A DNA stretch of 64,000 bases, from NCBI RefSeq assembly GCF_001402915.1, contig NZ_CP012945.1:1374001-1438000 (forward strand), in the 5' to 3' direction. The stretch comes from Devosia sp. A16 (GTDB taxonomy: Bacteria > Pseudomonadota > Alphaproteobacteria > Rhizobiales > Devosiaceae). The position numbers were made by a program, and so were the translations under genes. Below are positions 1 through 7,558 of the stretch, piece after piece. The notes beneath the pieces are model-generated. The model worked only from the letters and a program-made list of their open reading frames with translations, was not told the origin of the DNA and did no database searches. Each line of letters begins with the position of its first letter. Position 1 is the first letter of the stretch.

Positions 1-1227
1 CTGGCCGAGGACCTGCTCGAAGGCTTCGGCCAGCTGTTCGGCGGTATTCGCGGCGGGCTCAGCTATGCGGTGATCATCGTTGGCGCGATTCTCGGCGCCA
101 TCACCGGCACCGTCGCCGCCTCGGTGATCGCCATGGGGCTGATCTCGCTGCCGGTGATGATGCGCTATGGCTACAACGTACGCCATGCCACCGGCGTCAT
201 CGCCGCATCGGGCACTATCACTCAGCTGATCCCGCCTTCGCTGGTGCTGATCGTCCTCGCCGACCAGCTGCAGCGCTCGCCGGGCGAGATGTATATCGGC
301 GCCACCGGCGCCTCGATCGTCCAGGTCCTGTTGTTCATGGGCTGGGTGTTCATCCTCTCGATCATCCGCCCCCAGGATGTTCCCGCCCTGCCGCCCGAGG
401 CGCGCACCCTGCGTGGCTGGCCGCTCTGGGCGAAGATCATCCGCGGCACGGTGCCGAGCCTGGCGCTGATCTTCATCGTGCTCGGCACGATCCTGCTCGG
501 TCTCGTCACGCCCACCGAGGCCGGCGCCATGGGCGTCGTCGGCGCCATCCTCCTCGCCTGGTTCAACAAGCGGCTGAGCTGGAGCCTGATGTGGGACGGC
601 ATGAACTCGACCATGCGGCTCACCGCCATGGTGGTGTTCATCCTGCTCGGCGCCCGCGTCTTCAGCCTGGTCTTCCAGGGCGTCGGCGGCGGCCACTGGA
701 TCGAGCACATGCTCTCTCACCTGCCGGGCGGCGTCGTCGGCTTCCTGATCTTCGTCAACCTCTTCATCTTCGTGTTGGCGTTCTTCCTCGATTTCTTCGA
801 GATCGCCTTCATCGTCATCCCGCTGCTGGCGCCGGTCGCCGAAGCCATGGGGATCAACCTCGTCTGGTTCGGGGTGATGATCTGCGCCAACATGCAGACC
901 AGCTTCATGCACCCGCCCTTCGGCTTCGCGCTGTTCTACCTGCGCGGCATCGTGCCCCGCGACAAGGTGAAAACGCGCGACATCTACATGGGCGCCATCC
1001 CCTGGCTGGTGCTGCAACTGATCCTGGTCGGCATTCTCATCGCCTTCCCGGAGCTGGTGACCTTCTTCCTCGACAAGACGCCGGAGGTGGACCTAGACAC
1101 GGTGCAGATAGTGCTGCCCTCCAGTGGTGGAGCAACGCCCGCGCCCACTTTCGAGGCCCCGCCACCACCTTCGTTCGGCGCCCCGGCGCCGAGCTACGAA
1201 GCGCCGCCGCCGCCAAGCTTCAACTGA
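1..1227 (+). CDS. dctM: TRAP transporter large permease (DctM type), 5' truncated
   Basis: This is the large membrane subunit of a tripartite ATP-independent periplasmic transporter, which moves an organic acid across the inner membrane using an ion gradient. The frame is open from the window edge, so the N-terminus is missing. Visible features are many hydrophobic helices and DctM-like stretches such as GTVAASVIAMGLISLPVM and TPTEAGAMG. The C-terminus ends in a proline-rich tail (about the last 33 residues, two APPPPSF units) that is unusual for the family. The small DctQ subunit is probably upstream, outside the window. The binding protein lies convergently just downstream, so the two are separate transcripts. 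Confidence 0.9.
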   Translation: MAEDLLEGFGQLFGGIRGGLSYAVIIVGAILGAITGTVAASVIAMGLISLPVMMRYGYNVRHATGVIAASGTITQLIPPSLVLIVLADQLQRSPGEMYIGATGASIVQVLLFMGWVFILSIIRPQDVPALPPEARTLRGWPLWAKIIRGTVPSLALIFIVLGTILLGLVTPTEAGAMGVVGAILLAWFNKRLSWSLMWDGMNSTMRLTAMVVFILLGARVFSLVFQGVGGGHWIEHMLSHLPGGVVGFLIFVNLFIFVLAFFLDFFEIAFIVIPLLAPVAEAMGINLVWFGVMICANMQTSFMHPPFGFALFYLRGIVPRDKVKTRDIYMGAIPWLVLQLILVGILIAFPELVTFFLDKTPEVDLDTVQIVLPSSGGATPAPTFEAPPPPSFGAPAPSYEAPPPPSFN

Positions 1228-1232
1228 CCGCG

Positions 1233-1277
1233 CAGTCGGGATTCCCTCTCCCGCTTGCGGGGGAGGGAGTCCGACTG
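1233..1277. terminator. Bidirectional hairpin between convergent TRAP genes
   Basis: CAGTCGG (1233-1239) pairs with CCGACTG (1271-1277), and an inner CCCTCTCCC / GGGGAGGG pairing strengthens the stem. It lies in the 76-bp gap between the two convergent genes, where a shared terminator is expected. There is no clear T-run. The inner part resembles the CTCCCC palindromic repeats found elsewhere in the window. Confidence 0.5.
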
Positions 1278-1303
1278 CTGGCCTGGGCGTTGCGGCCGTG
1301 CCC

Positions 1304-2407
<1,104 letters not shown>

Positions 2408-2512
2408 TCAGGTAGTCCTCCCAATGGCTTGCTGCCGCGGCCGTCCCATCCGGCCTTGTCGGCTAGATGAACAGGCAGCGGCCGAACTGTCCACCAGCCC
2501 CTCCGATCAAAT

Positions 2513-2530
2513 CCGAAGAAAAATCTTCGG
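2513..2530. other. Small hairpin upstream of the ECF operon
   Basis: CCGAAGA (2513-2519), a four-A loop and TCTTCGG (2524-2530) form a perfect 7-bp stem between the divergent TRAP receptor and the ECF operon. It could be an operator, or a weak terminator-like structure in the leader of the receptor gene. Nothing further identifies it. Confidence 0.35.
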
Positions 2531-2534
2531 CGTC

Positions 2535-2563
2535 GGGAATAAACCCGGGGCTGCAGTGTTGAT
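2535..2563 (+). promoter_or_regulatory. Candidate ECF sigma-dependent promoter
   Basis: GGGAATAAA (2535-2543) resembles the -35 element read by many ECF sigma factors. A GTTGA-like -10 (2558-2562) follows after about 15 bases, and the start codon of the first operon gene is about 50 bases downstream. Because the operon encodes an ECF sigma factor and its anti-sigma, an autoregulated promoter is the simplest reading (inference). Confidence 0.45.
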
Positions 2564-2613
2564 GACGGTGAGGGGCGGCAACAGCCGCGCCCCACGCCCA
2601 ACGGAGGGACATC

Positions 2614-3006
2614 ATGAAACTCGCAGTAACGCTCGGCGCTGTCGCGCTCGCCCTGTTCGCCACCGCAGCCATTGCCGAGGACTATGTCGGCGGCGCCATC
2701 AAGACCATGGAGATCGGCGGCAAGCAGGTGCTGGTCGGCGCCAACGACATGACGCTCTATACCTTCGACAAGGACGCCGCCGGCGTCACCAACTGCTACG
2801 ACAAGTGCGCCGAGAACTGGCCTCCGGCGATCGCCGATGCCGGTGCCAAGGCCGAGGGCGACTTCACCCTCGTCGATCGCACCGACGGCTCCAAGATGTG
2901 GGCCTATAAGGGCAAGCCGCTCTACTTCTGGGTGAAGGACGAAAAGCCCGGCGACACCACCGGCGACATGGTCGGCGAGGTCTGGCACACTGCTTACGAA
3001 GAGTAA
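2614..3006 (+). CDS. Secreted repeat protein of the COG4315 / lipoprotein_15 family
   Basis: A 130-aa exported protein. Residues 1-21 are a cleavable signal peptide (ALALFATAAIAED). The mature part has the family pattern VGANDMTLYTFDKD ... NCYDKCAENWPP and a second half ending in GKPLYFWVKDEKPGD, i.e. two copies of the short repeat with a conserved Cys pair in the first. The biochemical function of the family is unknown, but members are often found beside ECF sigma/anti-sigma pairs, as here. The start is supported by an upstream GGAGGG. It is probably the first gene of the sigma operon, 20 bases before the sigma gene. Confidence 0.85.
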   Translation: MKLAVTLGAVALALFATAAIAEDYVGGAIKTMEIGGKQVLVGANDMTLYTFDKDAAGVTNCYDKCAENWPPAIADAGAKAEGDFTLVDRTDGSKMWAYKGKPLYFWVKDEKPGDTTGDMVGEVWHTAYEE

Positions 3007-3026
3007 GCTGGCGTCCGCATCGTCAC

Positions 3027-3533
3027 ATGGACTTCCTGGATGAGATCGAGGCGACGGTTCCGGCGTTGCGCCGCTATGCGCGGGCGCTGACGCGCAACGC
3101 CGACCGGGCCGACGACCTCGTCCAGGATTGTCTGGAACGGGCCATCCGCAAACGCAGCCTCTTCGCCCCGACCGGGCCGCTGCAGGCCTGGCTGTTCCGC
3201 ATCCTCATCAACCTCTGGCGCAACGACCTTCGTTTCGAGCGCCGCCGTGGAGATCTCGTTCCCATCGACAGCCTCGCTTCCGAACCCTCGGTCGCCGCCC
3301 CGCAGCCCGGCCGCATCGCCCTTGCCGAAATGTCCCGCGCCATCGACCGGCTGCCCGACGACCAGCGCGAAGCGCTGCTGCTCGTCGTGATCGAGGGGCT
3401 GACCTACCAGGATGCCGCAGACATTCTCGGCATCCCCGCCGGCACGCTGATGTCGCGGCTCGGCCGCGCCCGTTCTGCGCTCCGCACGTTGACCGGCAAT
3501 GGCGACGAGCCCCGATTGAGGTCGGTCAAATGA
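3027..3533 (+). CDS. ECF-type RNA polymerase sigma factor
   Basis: A 168-aa sigma-70-family factor with only regions 2 and 4. Region 2 spans about residues 10-75 (ARALTRNADRADDLVQDCLE, then AWLFRILINLWRND). Region 4 spans about 105-160 (LPDDQREALLLVVIEGLTYQ, then ILGIPAGTLMSRLGRAR), with the helix-turn-helix that reads the -35. It directs polymerase to a small stress or envelope regulon. Its stop overlaps the start of the anti-sigma gene by four bases (ATGA), which fits stoichiometric co-translation. The specific inducing signal cannot be read from the sequence. Confidence 0.92.
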   Translation: MDFLDEIEATVPALRRYARALTRNADRADDLVQDCLERAIRKRSLFAPTGPLQAWLFRILINLWRNDLRFERRRGDLVPIDSLASEPSVAAPQPGRIALAEMSRAIDRLPDDQREALLLVVIEGLTYQDAADILGIPAGTLMSRLGRARSALRTLTGNGDEPRLRSVK

Positions 3534-4351
3534 CGAACCTGACCCCGATTTCAGAGACCGACCTGCACGCCTTCGCTGACGGCAGGCTGGCGCCCGAGCG
3601 TCGCTCCGAGGTCGAGGCATGGCTGGCTGCGCATCCTGACAAAGCCGCCGAGGTGGCCGCCTGGCAGCGCCAGAACGAGGCGCTTGCCGCGCTGTTCGGG
3701 CCAGTCGCCGACGAGACCGTGCCGTCGCGACTTGATCCGCATCTCATCGCCCGCTCGCCGGCGGCGACGCGCAGCCCCGGCCGCTGGCAGTTCGCCGCCG
3801 CCGCCGTGCTGATGCTGGCTCTCGGTGGTGCCCTGGGCTGGGCCGGGCGCGACTATTTCAAGCCGACGGAGCGGCAGGAGCTGATCGCCTCGGCCATCAC
3901 GGCGCACGCGCTCTACGTGAAGGAAAACCGCCATGCCGTCGAAGTGGCGGCCGCCGACAAGGATCACCTGGTCTCCTGGCTGTCGAACCGGGTCGAGCGC
4001 CCGATCACGCCGCCTGACCTGACCCCTGACGGCTTCTCCCTGGTCGGTGGGCGACTGCTGCCCGGCTATGGCGCCGAGCCCACCGGCCCCGCGGCGCAGC
4101 TGATGTACGAGAATACCGCGCAGGAGCGGGTGACCGTCTACATCACCGCCGCCCTGCCCGACCGACGGACCGACAAGGAATTCACCACGCGCAGCGACCT
4201 CGACGCCTTCTATTGGGCCAACGACAAGATCACCTGCACGGTGGTCGGCGACCTGCCGGAGGCGCAGATGCAGGCGGTGGCAAAGAAGGTCTACCAGCAG
4301 CTGACCTGGCGCCCCGATGGTGCGCCAGGGGGCGCCTGGGGCAGGACCTGA
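3530..4351 (+). CDS. Membrane anti-sigma factor
   Basis: A 273-aa protein that begins at the ATG overlapping the sigma stop codon. The N-terminal cytoplasmic part (ETDLHAFADGRLAPERRSEV, about residues 9-28) resembles the anti-sigma domain with its HAxxDGxL motif. One transmembrane helix follows at about residues 87-106 (FAAAAVLMLALGGALGWAG). The remainder should be periplasmic. By family, it sequesters the ECF factor at the membrane until a periplasmic signal releases it. It lacks the CxxC/HxxxC zinc signature of ZAS anti-sigmas. Confidence 0.85.
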   Translation: MTNLTPISETDLHAFADGRLAPERRSEVEAWLAAHPDKAAEVAAWQRQNEALAALFGPVADETVPSRLDPHLIARSPAATRSPGRWQFAAAAVLMLALGGALGWAGRDYFKPTERQELIASAITAHALYVKENRHAVEVAAADKDHLVSWLSNRVERPITPPDLTPDGFSLVGGRLLPGYGAEPTGPAAQLMYENTAQERVTVYITAALPDRRTDKEFTTRSDLDAFYWANDKITCTVVGDLPEAQMQAVAKKVYQQLTWRPDGAPGGAWGRT

Positions 4352-4359
4352 GGCTTCGC

Positions 4360-4388
4360 TTGCGCCCTGGCGCGCCCTCGCATAGTTT
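4360..4388 (+). promoter_or_regulatory. Candidate housekeeping promoter for the leader ORFs and synthetase-like gene
   Basis: TTGCGC (4360-4365), a 17-base spacer and TAGTTT (4383-4388) match a sigma-70 promoter moderately well. The first leader ATG at 4396 lies only seven bases after the -10, so that ORF could be translated leaderless. This is inferred from spacing alone. Confidence 0.4.
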
Positions 4389-4395
4389 CGCGCGC

Positions 4396-4482
4396 ATGTT
4401 CCAGCACGCGAACATTGCTGCATCCATTTCTCCGGCTGCCCCTGGCGGCGCCGGTCGTCGAGGTATCGGCGTCTTCGGCTAG
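4396..4482 (+). CDS. Possible 28-codon leader ORF 1
   Basis: A short frame encoding MFQHANIAASISPAAPGGAG and eight more residues, ending 15 bases before the second leader ATG. No Shine-Dalgarno precedes it, but it begins right where a transcript from the candidate promoter would start, so leaderless translation is possible. The peptide is rich in Ala, Gly and Pro and matches nothing I recognise. It may be chance, or part of a leader controlling the downstream synthetase-like gene. Confidence 0.25.
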   Translation: MFQHANIAASISPAAPGGAGRRGIGVFG

Positions 4483-4497
4483 ACGCGGAGGTTCGGC

Positions 4498-4527
4498 ATG
4501 CGCCGGCTCCGCCCGCCGGAGACGTAA
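4498..4527 (+). CDS. Possible nine-codon leader ORF 2 (MRRLRPPET)
   Basis: An ATG preceded by GGAG at 4487-4490 with a seven-base spacing opens a nine-codon frame, MRRLRPPET, ending in TAA. It has three Arg and an adjacent Pro pair. The frame overlaps a small hairpin, CTCCG (4507-4511) with CGGAG (4517-4521). Strong ribosome binding, tiny length and a position 42 bases before the main gene are typical of regulatory upstream ORFs, but function is unproven. Confidence 0.35.
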   Translation: MRRLRPPET

Positions 4528-4569
4528 AGCCCGAACCACATCCCGATACTCCGACAATGAGAGAGCAGC

Positions 4570-5334
4570 ATGCTTTCCCTTTATGACGCCAACGGGCTCG
4601 TCCACTGGACCGAGCGCGAAATCCGCCTGCGCGACAGCGCCATCTCCTACATCGCCGCCGAGGTCACCCTCCTCCTGCGTTCGATCAACCCCGCCTGGGA
4701 CATCCGCCGCGTCGAGGCGCCGATCCTGACGCCGCGCGAGCTGATCTCGTCGGCCTATGGCCCCGGTGACATCTATGTCCAGCAGCGCGGCTCCGATACC
4801 GACCGCGAGCTGGTGCTCAGGCCCGAGACCACGCCCTCGACCTATGTCTACATGACGCACCAGCTCAATGCGCACGCCCGCACCCGGCTACCGCTCTGCG
4901 TCTGGCAGGCCGGTAAATCGTTCCGCCGCGAGCAGGACCAATCGACCCGGCATGTCCGGCTCAAGGAGTTCTGGCAGCTGGAGTTTCAGTGCGCCTATGC
5001 CGCCGACACCGCCAACGACTACCATGGCGCGGTGCTCGAACCGGTGCGCCGGATGATTGCCGCGGTCACCCGCCTGCCGACCCGCATCGTTCCCTCCGAT
5101 CGGCTGCCGGCCTATTCGGAGATCACCATGGATATCGAGGTCGACAATGGCGACAAATGGATGGAGGTGGCCTCTATCTCCCGCCGCACCGATTTCCCGC
5201 AGAAAGCCGTGATCACCGCCAAGGGCGGCGCGCGCGAAATCGACGTGCTGGTGGTCGAGATCGCCATCGGGCTCGATCGCTGCATCTACAACTGGGCGAT
5301 CGCCGACGAACGCGAGGCGGCTGTCACGGCGTGA
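4570..5334 (+). CDS. Stand-alone class II aminoacyl-tRNA synthetase-like core (GlyRS-like)
   Basis: A 254-aa protein that matches only the catalytic fold of class II synthetases and looks closest to the alpha2 glycyl-tRNA synthetases. Visible pieces are LRPETTPSTYVY (GlyRS has LRPETAQG), motif 2 as QAGKSFRREQ ... VRLKEFWQLEF, the EVASISRRTDF segment (GlyRS has an E..IA.RTDY pattern), and motif 3 as EIAIGLDRCIYN. There is no anticodon-binding domain and no other tRNA-binding module. It may activate an amino acid for a carrier protein or small molecule, or be a regulatory paralog. A GAGAG ribosome site precedes the ATG. It is transcribed alone, behind two possible leader ORFs. Confidence 0.72.
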   Translation: MLSLYDANGLVHWTEREIRLRDSAISYIAAEVTLLLRSINPAWDIRRVEAPILTPRELISSAYGPGDIYVQQRGSDTDRELVLRPETTPSTYVYMTHQLNAHARTRLPLCVWQAGKSFRREQDQSTRHVRLKEFWQLEFQCAYAADTANDYHGAVLEPVRRMIAAVTRLPTRIVPSDRLPAYSEITMDIEVDNGDKWMEVASISRRTDFPQKAVITAKGGAREIDVLVVEIAIGLDRCIYNWAIADEREAAVTA

Positions 5335-5362
5335 TGCAGGATGGGCGGGGAGCTATCCCCGC

Positions 5363-5465
5363 CTTGCTCCCCTCCCCCTTGAGGGGAGGGGGTGGGGTGG
5401 GGGTCCATCGGTGATCACCGCACCACCCCCTCCCTCATTCCCTCCCCTCAAGGGGGAGGGAGGCG
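5363..5465. repeat. CTCCCC palindromic intergenic repeat (copy A)
   Basis: Two CCTCCCC...GGGGAGGG hairpins in opposite orientation flank about 30 bases of variable centre and fill the gap between the convergent synthetase-like gene and lldD. It is a diverged copy of the roughly 110-bp element that recurs at five other places in this window. Confidence 0.7.
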
Positions 5466-5500
5466 ACAACATCGGCCTCGGCGACCCAAGCCGCAGCCAC

Positions 5501-6673
5501 TCAATACCCCTGCCGCTTCAGCAGGTCGTTCGAATAGATATTGTGGAGGCCGATATTCTTGACGTCGCGCTCGCCCATCAGCGCCATGGTGACGTCCATC
5601 TCCTTGTTGATGATCTGCAGCGCGCGGGTCACCCCCGCCTCGCCGCCGGCGCCCAGCCCGAAGGCCATGGCGCGGCCGACGAAAGTGCCCTTGGCGCCGA
5701 GCGCCAGCGCCTTCAGCACGTCCTGGCCGGAGCGGATGCCGGAATCCATCAGCACTTCGGTGCGGTTGCCCACCGCATCGACGATCTCGGGCAGCACCCG
5801 GATCGAGGACGGCGCGCTGTCGAGCTGGCGGCCGCCATGGTTGGAGACGATGATGCCGTCGGCGCCGTTCTCCACCGCCAGCCGGGCGTCCTCGGCATCG
5901 AGGATGCCCTTGACCACCACCGGACCGCCGAAGCGCTTCTTGATCCAGGCGATGTCCTTCCAGTTCAGCGTCAGGTCGAACTGCGTCGCCGTCCACTGGC
6001 TGAGCGAGGCGAGGTCCACCGCTTCGGTGACGTGCCCGGCAATATTGCGGAAGGTCCGCCGCTTGGTGCCCAGCATGCCGAAGGCCCAGGCCGGCTTGGT
6101 GGCGATCTCGAACAGGAATTTCGGCGTGATCGGCGGCGGCGCCTTCAGCCCATTGCGGATGTCCTTGTGGCGCTGCCCGAGGATCTGCAGGTCCATGGTC
6201 AGCACCAGCACCGGGCATTTGGCTGCCTTGGCGCGATCGATCAGCCGCTCGATGAACGGCTTGTCGCGCATCACGTAGAGCTGGAACCAGAACGGCTTGG
6301 ACGTGTTCTCCGCCACATCCTCGATCGAGCAGATCGCCATGGTGGAGAGAGTGAACGGGATACCGAATTTCTCGGCCGCCCGCGCCGCCTTGATCTCGCC
6401 ATCGGCCGACTGCATGCCGGTCGAGCCGACAGGCGCGATGGCCACTGGCATAGACACCGGCTGGCCCATCATCGTCGAGGCGAGGTTGCGGTTCTCGAGG
6501 TTGACGGCGACGCGCTGGCGCAGCTTGATCTTCTCGAAATCGGTGGTGTTGTCGCGATAGGTGCTCTCGGTCCACGATCCCGAGTCCGCGTAGTCGAAGA
6601 ACATCTTGGGCACGCGGCGCTTCGCGGCCTTCATCAGGTCTTCGATGGTGAGATACTTGTCGAGATTGGCCAT
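5501..6673 (-). CDS. lldD: FMN-dependent L-lactate dehydrogenase
   Basis: A 390-aa alpha-hydroxy-acid oxidizing flavoprotein (TIM barrel, FMN) that oxidizes L-lactate to pyruvate and passes electrons to the quinone pool at the inner membrane. Family landmarks are the N-terminal FFDYADSGSWTE, PVAIAPVGSTGM, the catalytic-base region VSNHGGRQLD, and the phosphate-binding stretch DSGIRSGQDVLKALALGA with FVGRAMAFG. Length is normal. A 12-bp palindrome 37 bases upstream matches the one before the uxaA-like/gntR pair, suggesting FCD-GntR control. The gene stands alone. Confidence 0.93.
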   Translation of the reverse strand: MANLDKYLTIEDLMKAAKRRVPKMFFDYADSGSWTESTYRDNTTDFEKIKLRQRVAVNLENRNLASTMMGQPVSMPVAIAPVGSTGMQSADGEIKAARAAEKFGIPFTLSTMAICSIEDVAENTSKPFWFQLYVMRDKPFIERLIDRAKAAKCPVLVLTMDLQILGQRHKDIRNGLKAPPPITPKFLFEIATKPAWAFGMLGTKRRTFRNIAGHVTEAVDLASLSQWTATQFDLTLNWKDIAWIKKRFGGPVVVKGILDAEDARLAVENGADGIIVSNHGGRQLDSAPSSIRVLPEIVDAVGNRTEVLMDSGIRSGQDVLKALALGAKGTFVGRAMAFGLGAGGEAGVTRALQIINKEMDVTMALMGERDVKNIGLHNIYSNDLLKRQGY

Positions 6674-6709
6674 GTGCGCCCCGCGGAAACGTTGGCGCTT
6701 TCTAGTTCT

Positions 6710-6721
6710 CTGACATGTCAG
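6710..6721. promoter_or_regulatory. Palindromic operator candidate upstream of lldD
   Basis: CTGACATGTCAG is a perfect 12-bp palindrome, 37 bases before the lldD start. It differs from CTAACATGTTAG, between the uxaA-like and gntR genes, at only one symmetric pair of positions. Binding by the same or a related FCD-GntR repressor is inferred. Confidence 0.5.
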
Positions 6722-6819
6722 TGGTCAATGCGACGTTGGATGTTCTCGTTGACGGTCGGACGTTCATCCTCGCTTCATCGTCACCCGCGCAGGGTCCACC
6801 CGTTCTAACGGAGACTCAC

Positions 6820-7392
6820 ATGCGCATTGCCACCCTTGCCGCATTCGCCACCCTCGCTCTTGCAGTGCCGGCCCAGGCCGACTGCCTGAGCGACATCAAG
6901 GACATCCTCAACCGTTCGATGACGTCCGGGCCCTATGCCATGAGCATCGACTCGCCCGAGATGAAGATGACCTCCAACGTGGTGCCGCCGGGCGGCTTCC
7001 ACTCGAGCATCGAAACGGGCGGCATGAAGCAGGAGATGATCGTCCTCGACGGCAAGGCCTGGTCCAACATGGCCGGCCAGGGCTGGACCGCGATGCCCGA
7101 AGCGGTCGCTGCGCAGATCACCACCACGGTGCTGAACGTCGCCGCCATGAGCGAGCAGATCAAGGCGCCCGAATGCCTGGGCACCCAGAACGTCGATGGC
7201 CGTGACCTGCTGGCGTTCAAGTACGACATGTCGATGATGGGGGTCGACAGCAGCAACCAGCTGTTCGTCGACCCGGCTACGGGCCTCCCCGCCATTGCCC
7301 AGACCAAGGCCACGGTCGGCGGGCAGACCAGCGAGACCAAGGCGAGCTATCGCTACGATCCCTCGATCACCATCAGCCCGCCGGCGATGTGA
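6820..7392 (+). CDS. Exported protein of unknown function
   Basis: A 190-aa protein with a signal peptide (MRIATLAAFATLALAVPAQA). The mature protein starts near DCLSDIKDILN. It has two Cys (one at the mature N-terminus and one in APECLGTQNV) that could form a disulfide. Repeated patterns such as MKQEMIVLDGKAWSNMAG and FKYDMSMMG suggest a beta-rich, LolA/LppX-like fold, but I do not recognise the family. ACGGAGACTCAC before the ATG is an acceptable ribosome site. It is divergent from lldD and has no obvious operon partner. Confidence 0.7.
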   Translation: MRIATLAAFATLALAVPAQADCLSDIKDILNRSMTSGPYAMSIDSPEMKMTSNVVPPGGFHSSIETGGMKQEMIVLDGKAWSNMAGQGWTAMPEAVAAQITTTVLNVAAMSEQIKAPECLGTQNVDGRDLLAFKYDMSMMGVDSSNQLFVDPATGLPAIAQTKATVGGQTSETKASYRYDPSITISPPAM

Positions 7393-7422
7393 TCGTTACC
7401 CGGTCGCCGGGCCGGCGCAAGC

Positions 7423-7533
7423 CGACCCCCACCCTTGATCCCTCCCCGCAAGGGGGAGGGAGACGATAGAACCGCGATGTCGGTGTGAGGGTCACCCTCC
7501 CCCTTGCGGGGAGGGGACAGGGGTGGGGGTCAG
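7423..7533. repeat. CTCCCC palindromic intergenic repeat (copy B)
   Basis: The copy starts with GACCCCCACCC and ends with GGGTGGGGGTC, and contains two CTCCCCGCAAGGGGGAGGG-type hairpins around a variable centre. It lies between the 3' ends of the exported-protein gene and copA, a typical position for this element. Confidence 0.8.
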
Positions 7534-7558
7534 CCCTCGCCGGCTCCGATGTGTCCCC

